Shown: positions 25,198-32,272 of the stretch, in pieces | Position numbering within the stretch: the first letter of the stretch is position 1 | How the letters are laid out: each line of letters opens with the position of its first letter | Assembly: GCA_015064785.1 (NCBI GenBank) | Contig: SVRM01000018.1 | Location: 1-45,604 of the forward strand | DNA from: Oscillospiraceae bacterium | Lineage (GTDB): Bacteria > Bacillota > Clostridia > Oscillospirales > CAG-272 | Direction: 5' to 3' | DNA: 45,604 nucleotides | Notes under the pieces: model-generated | Databases searched by the model: none | What the model saw: the letters and a program-made list of their open reading frames with translations, nothing else | What the model was told of the DNA's origin: nothing | Program-made: the position numbers and the translations under genes

Positions 25198-26544
25198 ATG
25201 AAGAATCAGTATATGCTTGACGTGCTGGAAACCGTCAAGGCAAGAAACGCAGGCGAGCCGGAATTCATCCAGGCTGTCACCGAAGTGTTTGAAACCATCG
25301 AACCCGTCATCGATATGCGCCCTGACTTTGTCGAAGCAGGCATTCTCGAACGCATCGTTGAACCCGAAAGACAGATCGTCTTCCGTGTTCCGTGGGTCGA
25401 CGACCAGGGCAAGATGCAGGTCAACCGCGGCTTCCGCGTTCAGTTCAACTCCGCAATCGGTCCGTACAAGGGCGGTCTGCGCTTCCATCCCTCCGTCAAC
25501 GCTTCCATCATGAAGTTCCTCGGCTTTGAGCAGACCTTCAAGAATTCCCTGACCTCCCTCCCCATGGGCGGCGGTAAGGGCGGCTCCGACTTCAATCCGC
25601 AGGGCAAGTCCGATGCAGAAGTCATGCGCTTCTGCCAGTCCTTCATGACTGAGCTGTTCCGTCACATCGGTGCGGATACCGACGTTCCCGCCGGTGACAT
25701 CGGTGTCGGTGCGCGCGAGGTCGGTTACCTCTTCGGTCAGTACAAGAGACTGGCAAATGAATTCACCGGCGTTCTGACCGGTAAGGGCATCCCGTTCGGC
25801 GGTTCCCTCATCCGTCCGGAAGCAACCGGCTACGGTGCTGTTTACTATACCTGCAACATGCTCGATTACTTCAAGGATACCATCGAAGGCAAGACCTTCG
25901 TCGTCTCCGGCTTCGGCAACGTCGCATGGGGTACTGTCAAGAAGATCACCGAGCTCGGCGGTAAGGTTATCGCAATCTCCGGTCCCGACGGCTACGTCCT
26001 CGACGAAGCAGGCATCAACACCGATGAAAAGATCGACTTCATGCTGGAAATGCGTGCATCCAACCGCAACCGCGTAGAAGACTACGCTGATAAGTTCGGC
26101 GTTCCGTTCTTCAAGGGTGAAAAGCCGTGGGGCGTCAAGGCTGACATCCTCATGCCGTGTGCTACCCAGAACGAAGTCGGTATGGCTGACGCTGAAAAGA
26201 TCGTTGCAAACGGCATCAAGTACTATGTCGAAGTTTCCAACATGCCCACCACCAATGAAGCGCTTGCTTACCTGAAGGAACACGGTGTCATCTGTGCTCC
26301 GTCCAAGGCAGTCAATGCAGGCGGTGTCTCCGTCTCGGGTCTCGAAATGTCCCAGAACTCCATGCGCTACAGCTGGTCCGCAGAAGAAGTCGATGCCAAG
26401 CTCAAGGATATCATGAAGAACATCTTCAATGCATCCGTTGACGCAGCGCAGAAGTACGGCTTCGGCGATGACCTGTGCGCAGGTGCAAACATCGCAGGCT
26501 TCCTCAAGGTTGCGGAAGCAATGAAGGCACAGGGCTGCGTATAA
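25198..26544 (+). CDS. gdhA: NADP-type glutamate dehydrogenase
   Basis: A 448-residue enzyme interconverting 2-oxoglutarate plus ammonia with glutamate, central to nitrogen assimilation. It has the expected landmarks: KGGLRFHPSVN (residues 91-101), the catalytic lysine in PMGGGKGGSDF (122-132), PAGDIGVGAREVGY, and the nucleotide-binding VSGFGNVAWG. Length and motifs fit the hexameric NADP-linked group. AAAGGAG precedes the ATG at 25198. An ATG 87 bases upstream in frame lies over the promoter and is rejected. Codon use is strongly biased (many AAG, GTC and ATC), as expected for an abundant protein. Confidence 0.95.
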   Translation: MKNQYMLDVLETVKARNAGEPEFIQAVTEVFETIEPVIDMRPDFVEAGILERIVEPERQIVFRVPWVDDQGKMQVNRGFRVQFNSAIGPYKGGLRFHPSVNASIMKFLGFEQTFKNSLTSLPMGGGKGGSDFNPQGKSDAEVMRFCQSFMTELFRHIGADTDVPAGDIGVGAREVGYLFGQYKRLANEFTGVLTGKGIPFGGSLIRPEATGYGAVYYTCNMLDYFKDTIEGKTFVVSGFGNVAWGTVKKITELGGKVIAISGPDGYVLDEAGINTDEKIDFMLEMRASNRNRVEDYADKFGVPFFKGEKPWGVKADILMPCATQNEVGMADAEKIVANGIKYYVEVSNMPTTNEALAYLKEHGVICAPSKAVNAGGVSVSGLEMSQNSMRYSWSAEEVDAKLKDIMKNIFNASVDAAQKYGFGDDLCAGANIAGFLKVAEAMKAQGCV

Positions 26545-26602
26545 AAAGAACGCTGTCACGGGATTTCATCCATCCCCGATCAGCCGCACAAAGAATCATT
26601 TC

Positions 26603-26640
26603 CCGAGGTACTGCAAGGCTTTTGCAGTACCTCGGTTTTC
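26603..26640 (+). terminator. terminator of gdhA
   Basis: A perfect 14-base stem CCGAGGTACTGCAA/TTGCAGTACCTCGG with a 5-base loop, followed by TTTTC. Confidence 0.9.
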
Positions 26641-26677
26641 TTTCGGTTTTCTTTTTCGACAGATCGGTGCAAAAGGC

Positions 26678-26706
26678 TTGATATATGGTACCGTTTATGC
26701 TATAAT
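26678..26706 (+). promoter_or_regulatory. promoter of radC
   Basis: TTGATA (26678-26683), 17 bases, then TATAAT (26701-26706). Confidence 0.75.
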
Positions 26707-26754
26707 GATGCTGTCATATGGAAGTTTACAAATACGGCATTGGAGGCATCCCCC

Positions 26755-27468
26755 ATGAAAAAGAACAATCTGCATGATGGACACCGTGATCGGCTGCGGG
26801 AACGGTTTCTTATGGCTGACGAAACACATACCGTTGACAGCCAGTTCAGAGAACATGAGCTGCTGGAGCTGATGCTCTTTTTCTCACAGCCGCGCGTCAA
26901 TACCAACGAAACGGCACATCGGCTTCTGAATCGCTTCGGCAGCATCCGCGGTGTATTTGAAGCGCCGTATGCCGCGCTTCTGCAAGTGAAAGGTGTCGGT
27001 CCGCGCACAGCACAGCTGATTCGTCTGATCTGTGCACTGATGCGCATTTTTGTCAGTCCGCAGGCGCCGGCGCTGTCAGATGTCCGCCTGACCAGTCTTT
27101 CCGCGCTTCTGCCGGTCATCCGCCGGATGTACTTTGCGGAAAGCGCCGTAGAACATGTCTTTCTGATGCTGTTCGGTGCGGACGGCAGTCACAGAAAAAC
27201 CATCCGCATCTCCGACGGAACCCAGACCGGCGTGACGCTCGATATTCCGCGCTGTGTGCAGATGGCGGTCATGTACGATGCGGCCGCCGCCATTCTGGTA
27301 CACAATCACCCGTCCGCGGCTGAACCGTCCGAGGAAGACCGCGTCATGACAAACCGGCTGAAGGATGCCTTTGACAGCGTCCGCATTGAGCTGCGGGAGC
27401 ATCTTGTTCTGACCGACGATACCTGTTTCGGTATCCTTGGCGGAGCTGTGATCGAAGAAGACCGGTAA
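26755..27468 (+). CDS. radC: RadC/JAB-domain DNA repair protein
   Basis: A 237-residue protein with the RadC layout: an N-terminal helical region with a helix-hairpin-helix (LLQVKGVGPRTAQLIRL near residues 80-96) and a C-terminal JAMM/MPN domain with the metal motif HNHPSAAEPSEED. Usual relatives have HNHPSG, so the glycine is replaced by alanine. Despite the name, its biochemical role is unsettled. The ATG at 26755 follows TTGGAGG; the TTG upstream in frame is part of that site. Confidence 0.85.
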   Translation: MKKNNLHDGHRDRLRERFLMADETHTVDSQFREHELLELMLFFSQPRVNTNETAHRLLNRFGSIRGVFEAPYAALLQVKGVGPRTAQLIRLICALMRIFVSPQAPALSDVRLTSLSALLPVIRRMYFAESAVEHVFLMLFGADGSHRKTIRISDGTQTGVTLDIPRCVQMAVMYDAAAAILVHNHPSAAEPSEEDRVMTNRLKDAFDSVRIELREHLVLTDDTCFGILGGAVIEEDR

Positions 27469-27476
27469 ATAAAAAA

Positions 27477-27537
27477 GGGGCTGCTGCATTTCACAAACGA
27501 TTGTACAAATGATTTTTCAAATGAAACAGCCCATTTT
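27477..27537. terminator. repeat-type terminator after radC
   Basis: GGGGCTGCTGCATTTC at the left pairs with GAAACAGCCC and an imperfect AAATGA part at the right, followed by ATTTTTT. The right half (GATTTTTCAAATG) matches the repeats at 215 and 31074. Confidence 0.65.
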
Positions 27538-27552
27538 TTCAGTTTTGATGAA

Positions 27553-28389
27553 TCAGAGTTCGTACCAGTGATCCGGATCATCGAGAGCCAGTCTGCCCTT
27601 TTCGAGGATACCCATGATCGCAATCGTTTCTGCATGAGAAACCTTGACGTCGCCCGTCTTGAAGAAGTCAACGAGGTCGACGATAAAGTTTGCGAAGTAG
27701 TCGGAGCAGTCGGCAATCTGAGCAACATGTCCGTCATTGTACTTGATGGCGAAGTTGAACGCACCGTGACCCCAGCCCCAGTTGTTCATCGTCGCACGTC
27801 TGCCGTCCTTATAGTCGATGAGCAGACCGGGCGTTGCGGGCGTACCGATGCTCATGACGCGGCGGACATCCGCACCCATCAGCGTGACGATCGGCTCAAC
27901 CTGATGGATGGCATAGTTGGAGAATTCGCCGGGACCGCGCGCACCGATGAAATCAATGCCTTCCTTGTCCGCGGTCTTGATCTCATTGGAGAAGCGAAGT
28001 GCGGAGGAGGAGAAGCAGGGGGTATTGTGTGCTTCGGCAACGGCAAAGATTTCCTCTGCGATCTTCTTGGAGGTGGCAAAGGTCTTGTCCACATACGTGC
28101 GCTTGCCGGAAGAAAGCGGAAGCTGGCACAGATGCGGATGCTGTTCGGGCGTATCGGGAGAAAGCACGACGAGGCAGTCGTTTTCTTCAATGACTTGCTC
28201 GATGGTCGAAGCATGGCGGATGCCGTAGGTTTCGCACCACTGCTCGCTGGTCATGCCGGTGATCGGAGATGCGATTTCACCGTATGCGGAGCCGATGGTG
28301 ATCTCACCGCCGGATGCATCCGCAAAGAACTTCGGATAGTTATTTGCGTGCCATTCGTCCAGATAATAATCAATAAAACCGATTTTCAT
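27553..28389 (-). CDS. Gfo/Idh/MocA-type oxidoreductase
   Basis: A 278-residue protein similar to the Gfo/Idh/MocA dehydrogenases that oxidise or epimerise sugars with NAD(P). The N-terminal Rossmann strand is MKIGFIDYYLDEWHANNY rather than the usual GxGxxG, so nucleotide binding may be altered or lost. The DTPEQHP and SGKRTYVDKTFATS segments (substrate and lysine region, EKP-like in relatives) are recognisable. It is shorter than typical members (about 330-370), so the C-terminal sheet is reduced. The ATG follows GAAAGGAAA. It is a single-gene unit with its own promoter. Confidence 0.7.
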   Translation of the reverse strand: MKIGFIDYYLDEWHANNYPKFFADASGGEITIGSAYGEIASPITGMTSEQWCETYGIRHASTIEQVIEENDCLVVLSPDTPEQHPHLCQLPLSSGKRTYVDKTFATSKKIAEEIFAVAEAHNTPCFSSSALRFSNEIKTADKEGIDFIGARGPGEFSNYAIHQVEPIVTLMGADVRRVMSIGTPATPGLLIDYKDGRRATMNNWGWGHGAFNFAIKYNDGHVAQIADCSDYFANFIVDLVDFFKTGDVKVSHAETIAIMGILEKGRLALDDPDHWYEL

Positions 28390-28424
28390 AATGATCGTTT
28401 CCTTTCGTTATATGGGATATGTAC

Positions 28425-28453
28425 AGTATAACAGATTTTGCCGCATTTTGCAA
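28425..28453 (-). promoter_or_regulatory. promoter of the Gfo/Idh/MocA gene
   Basis: On the minus strand, TTGCAA (28448-28453), 17 bases, then TATACT (28425-28430). Confidence 0.7.
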
Positions 28454-28513
28454 ACCATTTTGGAAATTTTTTTGCACAATTCGCAAAAATGAGGAAAATT
28501 AACAGAATCGGTG

Positions 28514-28542
28514 TTGACATCCGCCGCCAAATTGTGTAAAAT
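28514..28542 (+). promoter_or_regulatory. promoter of birA-bioY
   Basis: TTGACA (28514-28519), 17 bases, then TAAAAT (28537-28542). No BirA-box palindrome was seen, which agrees with the ligase lacking a DNA-binding domain. Confidence 0.7.
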
Positions 28543-28576
28543 ATGTTCCATATTGCACCCAAAAGAGGACATCGCC

Positions 28577-29482
28577 ATGATACATTTCCCCCCGCATCCC
28601 CTCGCCGCCCAGATACAGCGCAAGCTCCCGGCAGACCTGCGCAAGCATTTCGCCGTCTGTGCCGCAGAGGAGGTCACATCCACCAATACCGTACTGAAGC
28701 AGTATGCCGCATCCGCTGCGGCAGATCAAAAACCGATCATCCCGACGCTGCTGCTGGCACGCAGCCAGAGCAGCGGACGCGGCAGAATGGGACGTTCGTT
28801 TCATTCGCCGGGCGGAACGGGACTGTACATGAGTGTTCTGCTGGTCCCGGACATGCCGCCGCAAAAGGCACTGCGCCTGACCACAGCCGCCGCTGCTGCC
28901 TGCGCTGACGCCGCCGATGCCCTGCGCGGTGCGGACACCGTTGCCAGGGACGGTGCGGTCGGCATCAAGTGGGTCAACGATCTGTACCTTGACGGGAAGA
29001 AAATCTGCGGCATTCTGGCAGAATCCGCACTGACGCCGGCAGGTGATGCGCTGTCGTGGGCGGTCATCGGCATCGGCATCAACATTCTGCCGCCGGAAAA
29101 CGGATTCCCGGGATCCATTGCCGGGACCGCCGGTTCTCTCCTGCCTCCCGGCTGTACCGTGGACACGGACGAGGTACTGACCACCCTCTGCGCCGACATT
29201 CTTGTACGGCTGAATGCGTATCTTGATCCGATGGCATCTGACGACATCCTCGCGGCATACCGCCGCCGTTCCGTGCTGGACGGACATGCCGTCCTGGTGC
29301 GTCCTGCCGGCAGTCTCGGCGGTGCGGAAATCCCGGCGACCGTGCTTGGCATCGATGAGGATTTCGGGCTGTGCGTGCGGTACGAGGACGGAACCGTAGC
29401 TGTGCTTTCCTCCGGCGAGGTTCTTCTGCATCCGCAGGACAATACAGAGCAGTCCGCCCGGGCATCGGTGCATCTGCGATGA
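28577..29482 (+). CDS. birA: biotin-[acetyl-CoA-carboxylase] ligase
   Basis: A 301-residue ligase that activates biotin with ATP and attaches it to carboxylase carrier lysines. The biotin/ATP site SSGRGRMGRSF is near residues 66-76 and GIKWVNDLYLDGKKICGIL is near 134-152. A C-terminal SH3-like domain (about 255-295) closes the protein. There is no N-terminal winged helix, so it cannot be a BirA repressor. The ATG at 28577 follows AAAAGAGGA; longer upstream frames lack a site. The stop overlaps the bioY start (ATGA). Confidence 0.9.
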   Translation: MIHFPPHPLAAQIQRKLPADLRKHFAVCAAEEVTSTNTVLKQYAASAAADQKPIIPTLLLARSQSSGRGRMGRSFHSPGGTGLYMSVLLVPDMPPQKALRLTTAAAAACADAADALRGADTVARDGAVGIKWVNDLYLDGKKICGILAESALTPAGDALSWAVIGIGINILPPENGFPGSIAGTAGSLLPPGCTVDTDEVLTTLCADILVRLNAYLDPMASDDILAAYRRRSVLDGHAVLVRPAGSLGGAEIPATVLGIDEDFGLCVRYEDGTVAVLSSGEVLLHPQDNTEQSARASVHLR

Positions 29483-30018
29483 AGCCTGCATCCGCACGCA
29501 TCCGTCTTCTGTCCCGCACAGCACTGCTGTGTGCGCTGCTGTGCATCCTGTCCGTCATCACGCTCCCCATCGGTGCTGTTCCGGCAACACTTTCCCTGCT
29601 CGGCGTTTTCCTGTGCGGGCTGCTTCTGCCGACAAAAAATGCCTGTCTGGCGGTGCTTGGGTATCTTCTGCTCGGTGCTGTCGGACTGCCTGTCTTTTCG
29701 TCCATGCAGGGCGGCATCGGTGTTCTGCTCGGCATCACCGGCGGATATCTCTGGGGATATCTTCCCGCCGTCTGGGTTCTGTCCGTGCTGAATACCCGGC
29801 TGCCGCGCATCTCCTCACACCGGTTTCTGTCAGAGATCGGTGCGTCATGCGCGGCACTGCTTGTCTGCTATACCTGCGGTACTGTTCAGTTTCTCTGTCT
29901 GACCAACAGCACCGTCACCACCGCACTTGCCGTCTGCGTTCTTCCGTTTCTGCTCCCCGATCTTCTGAAGCTCGCCGCCGCACGGATGCTGTCGCGGCAC
30001 TTTGACCGTCTTCTGTAA
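29479..30018 (+). CDS. bioY: biotin transporter S component BioY
   Basis: A 179-residue membrane protein with six hydrophobic segments. The pattern ITLPIGAVPATLSLLGVFLCGLLL, then LGAVGLPVFSSMQGGIGVLLGITGGYLWGY, is diagnostic of BioY. It captures biotin, alone or with the general ECF module. Its ATG overlaps the birA stop, giving a coupled uptake-and-use pair for biotin. Confidence 0.92.
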   Translation: MKPASARIRLLSRTALLCALLCILSVITLPIGAVPATLSLLGVFLCGLLLPTKNACLAVLGYLLLGAVGLPVFSSMQGGIGVLLGITGGYLWGYLPAVWVLSVLNTRLPRISSHRFLSEIGASCAALLVCYTCGTVQFLCLTNSTVTTALAVCVLPFLLPDLLKLAAARMLSRHFDRLL

Positions 30019-30026
30019 ATCGTGAC

Positions 30027-30057
30027 ACAGCAAAAACGCCGCCGCAATGCTGTTTTT
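30027..30057 (+). terminator. terminator of birA-bioY
   Basis: ACAGCA pairs with TGCTGT around a 15-base loop, followed by TTTT. Confidence 0.5.
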
Positions 30058-30130
30058 CCGTGCGAAGAGACGCAAAATGTGAATCGTTTTCCGATTTTTT
30101 GCCGAAAAATGCCGGAAAGCAAAAAAATTT

Positions 30131-30146
30131 TGTGTTACGATACACC
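30131..30146. promoter_or_regulatory. CG-centred palindrome site 1, upstream of the LacI-type gene
   Basis: TGTGTTACGATACACC, with two differences from the ten-site consensus TGTGTAWCGWTWYACA. It ends 17 bases before the -35 box of the LacI-type gene, which suggests autoregulation. Confidence 0.55.
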
Positions 30147-30163
30147 TTTTTTGCAAAAAACAC

Positions 30164-30192
30164 TTGAAATTGTGCGCAAAATGTGGTATGAT
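30164..30192 (+). promoter_or_regulatory. promoter of the LacI-type gene
   Basis: TTGAAA (30164-30169), 17 bases, then TATGAT (30187-30192). The transcript has a leader of about 120 bases containing CCGTGTC/GACACGG, which could pair. Confidence 0.65.
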
Positions 30193-30320
30193 AATATAGA
30201 GCAAATCCCGTGTCGGTTTTTGCTCTCTGTTAACATGGAATTGATAAAAAGGACACGGAGAAAGGAATTACCCTCTGAGTACATCCAAGGTATCTCAGAT
30301 GCGGTTACGGTCACAGTATC

Positions 30321-31040
30321 ATGGCAACCATCGGCGACGTCGCCAGACGAGCGGGCGTATCCACAACCTTGGTTTCCCGTTATCTGAACGGTGTCAAGGG
30401 CGTCAGCCCTGCATCCAAGGAAAAAATTGAATCCGCGATCCGCGAGCTGAATTATGTTCCCGATGAGTCGGCGCGTATGCTGGTCAGACGGCGCGGCGGC
30501 GCTGCTCCGGCAGAACCTGTGAAAGCGCAGAATCCGCTTCCGTCATCCATCGTGCTTCTGAGCGAGGATACCGATCCGCAGCTGCTTTCGGCGCTGTATC
30601 TCGGTGCCAAAATCGCTCTGCGCGCAGACGATACGCGCAAGTCCACGCACCTGACGCTGATCTGTATTCCCGGGGGCGACGACCGTGCCGCAGATGAAGC
30701 AGACACCATTTCCTATATTCAGGCAGTCTGCCGCGGTGTTTATGCGGTCGGCGGCGGTGATACGCTGAGAGAACAGCTCCGGACACTCGGTCTGCCCGTG
30801 CTGCACCTGCTCCCTGCCTCCGACGCACAGAAGCTGTACCGTACCTCCGGTGACTACCGCGAGACGCTTGCTTCTCTGGAACGGGACAGCGGTGCCCGCA
30901 TTCTCCGGCTTTGCGAACAGATGGAGAACGACGAAAAGACCGTCACAGAGGAATCCATCGCATGGCTTTTGCAGGTTTCCGATGATCCCATGCCCGACCG
31001 CAATCCGCTCGGACGTTCCCTGCAATCGCACCTGCTCTAA
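30321..31040 (+). CDS. short LacI-family regulator
   Basis: A 239-residue protein. Residues 1-50 are a textbook LacI headpiece (TIGDVARRAGVSTTLVSRYL, then hinge-region NYVPDESARML). The rest is only about 180 residues: one half of a periplasmic-binding-like fold (SSIVLLSEDTD, CRGVYAVGGGDTLREQL, GLPVLHLLPASD) and a helical tail, against about 280 residues in normal LacI members. The effector pocket is probably absent or altered. No ribosome site lies just before the ATG; GAAAGGA is about 55 bases upstream. It is the best local candidate to bind the ten CG-centred palindromes, one of which precedes its promoter. Confidence 0.75.
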   Translation: MATIGDVARRAGVSTTLVSRYLNGVKGVSPASKEKIESAIRELNYVPDESARMLVRRRGGAAPAEPVKAQNPLPSSIVLLSEDTDPQLLSALYLGAKIALRADDTRKSTHLTLICIPGGDDRAADEADTISYIQAVCRGVYAVGGGDTLREQLRTLGLPVLHLLPASDAQKLYRTSGDYRETLASLERDSGARILRLCEQMENDEKTVTEESIAWLLQVSDDPMPDRNPLGRSLQSHLL

Positions 31041-31050
31041 AAAACAATAC

Positions 31051-31099
31051 GGGACTGCTGCATTTCGATCGATGATTTTTCAAATGCAGCAGCCCTTTT
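31051..31099. terminator. repeat-type terminator between the LacI-type and ArsC-like genes
   Basis: GGGACTGCTGCATTT (31051-31065) pairs with AAATGCAGCAGCCC (31082-31095), with TTTT after it. The GATTTTTCAAATGCAGC part recurs at 215 and 27511. Confidence 0.75.
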
Positions 31100-31111
31100 C
31101 TTTGCATGTAA

Positions 31112-31127
31112 TGTGTAACGTTTTACA
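31112..31127. promoter_or_regulatory. CG-centred palindrome site 2
   Basis: TGTGTAACGTTTTACA; wider form ATGTNNAA-CG-TTNNACAT. It abuts the stop codon of the ArsC-like gene. Confidence 0.6.
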
Positions 31128-31460
31128 TCAAGACCAGGTCTTCCAGATCTCCGGGCAATATCCGACGGTTGCCGCTTTGCCGTTTCTGACCACAGGCGTT
31201 TTGATGTAGGATGGGTTTTCCAGCAGCTTTTCCACAATGGCATCGGGCAGAAGATATTTGACATCACAGTAATTTTTGTTGGCTTCGTCAAGCAGCCCCG
31301 ACAGTCCGCCGACCGCCTGCAAAACGGAAGTCAGCTCTCCGCGCGAAAAGCCTTTTTCTCTCAGATCGATCATCTGGAATTTGATGCCGCGCTCCTTGAA
31401 GAAACGCTGTGCTTTTTTGGTGTCATTGCACTTGTTTGTGCCGAAAATCTGAATATTCAC
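31128..31460 (-). CDS. ArsC/Spx-family thioredoxin-fold protein
   Basis: A 110-residue protein beginning NIQIFGTNKCNDTKKAQRFF, the thioredoxin-like ArsC/Spx/YffB pattern with a single active-site cysteine (residue 11; no CxxC). TPVVRNGKAATVG near the C-terminus is the cis-Pro strand and loop. It is more likely a YffB-like reductase than an RNA-polymerase-binding Spx, which usually has CxxC and about 130 residues. The start is GTG at 31460, preceded by GGGGGGAT; no ATG fits. It has its own promoter. Confidence 0.75.
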   Translation of the reverse strand: MNIQIFGTNKCNDTKKAQRFFKERGIKFQMIDLREKGFSRGELTSVLQAVGGLSGLLDEANKNYCDVKYLLPDAIVEKLLENPSYIKTPVVRNGKAATVGYCPEIWKTWS

Positions 31461-31497
31461 GTTGTATCCCCCCTGCGTTTGATGTTCTGTAACCATT

Positions 31498-31526
31498 ATT
31501 ATACTCCACTTTTCCCCGCATTGCAA
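31498..31526 (-). promoter_or_regulatory. promoter of the ArsC-like gene
   Basis: On the minus strand, TTGCAA (31521-31526), 17 bases, then TATAAT (31498-31503). Confidence 0.7.
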
Positions 31527-31578
31527 GTCCGGCGCTGTCATTTCCCGCAAAAATTTACGTCAATTTCCCAAAAACCTA

Positions 31579-31607
31579 TGGACAAACGCATGAAAATCCT
31601 GTATAAT
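31579..31607 (+). promoter_or_regulatory. promoter of the small lipoprotein gene
   Basis: TGGACA (31579-31584), 17 bases, then TATAAT (31602-31607). Confidence 0.7.
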
Positions 31608-31648
31608 AAGGACACAACCCCGAATACCGATACGAAAGGAAAACCACT

Positions 31649-32194
31649 ATGAAACGAATCCTCAAAACCATCGCGTGTGTACTTGCACTGGCGCTGTGTA
31701 TCTGTGCCTTCTGTGCCTGCCAGGAAAAAGAAGACGCACCTGTAACCGTTCTGTCCAAATCCGCAAGAGAAATTGCCGATGCGGTACGTGCAGGCGCCGA
31801 TTTCTCCGGTGCAACCTTTGTGGCAAACGACGAAACAGACGCAGATCTCATCCTGATGTTCAACTACTGCATCGAATCTGACGAGATGATCGGTGCCATC
31901 GAAGATTATGTCCTGTCCACGCAGGATTCGCCGGAATATCCCGCATTCTTCTCCGTAATCCGCGTCAAGGAAGGTACCGATCCCGCGATGATTACCGCCA
32001 TGGCGGAAGCGGTCAAGGCAGGCTATCCGCAGTTCAACATCGATCAGATGGTGAAATATGACCCAACCGGTCTTACCATCGCGCAGGGTTTTACTGTCAA
32101 GACCTATGACAACGGCATCATCGTCACAGCATACGACGAAAACGGCAACGATCCAATCATCGCCCTTGCCGAAGCTGCCTGCCGCGCGGAATAA
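31649..32194 (+). CDS. small lipoprotein, DUF4358-like
   Basis: A 181-residue lipoprotein: a cysteine-rich signal sequence with the likely acylated cysteine at residue 24 (FCAC), then a compact domain (SAREIADAVRAGADFSG, YCIESDEMIGAIEDYVLST, DPAMITAMAEAVKAGYP). The layout recalls the DUF4358 lipoproteins of Clostridia, whose role is unknown. AAAGGAAAA precedes the ATG. It is a single gene with a promoter and terminator of its own. Confidence 0.7.
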   Translation: MKRILKTIACVLALALCICAFCACQEKEDAPVTVLSKSAREIADAVRAGADFSGATFVANDETDADLILMFNYCIESDEMIGAIEDYVLSTQDSPEYPAFFSVIRVKEGTDPAMITAMAEAVKAGYPQFNIDQMVKYDPTGLTIAQGFTVKTYDNGIIVTAYDENGNDPIIALAEAACRAE

Positions 32195-32212
32195 TCCGGT
32201 TCCATGCAAAAA

Positions 32213-32249
32213 AACGACGGTTCCACCCGGTTCCGTCGTTCTTTTTTTT
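32213..32249. terminator. terminator between the small lipoprotein and glycerate kinase
   Basis: AACGACGG pairs with CCGTCGTT (32213-32240), followed by C and eight T. It serves the plus strand. Confidence 0.85.
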
Positions 32250-32256
32250 GATGTTG

Positions 32257-32272
32257 TGTGTAACGTTTTACA
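32257..32272. promoter_or_regulatory. CG-centred palindrome site 3
   Basis: TGTGTAACGTTTTACA, identical to site 2. It contains the TAA stop codon of the glycerate kinase gene. Confidence 0.6.

Noticed and set aside
25192-26559. A 455-codon open frame on the minus strand opposite gdhA
   Set aside because: Antisense shadow caused by gdhA codon bias.
28514-28576. BirA operator or biotin-type control before birA-bioY
   Set aside because: No long palindrome is present, and the ligase lacks a DNA-binding domain.
30022-30387. Open frame overlapping the LacI-type gene start
   Set aside because: It runs through the terminator of bioY and the promoter region, and the protein shows no family features.
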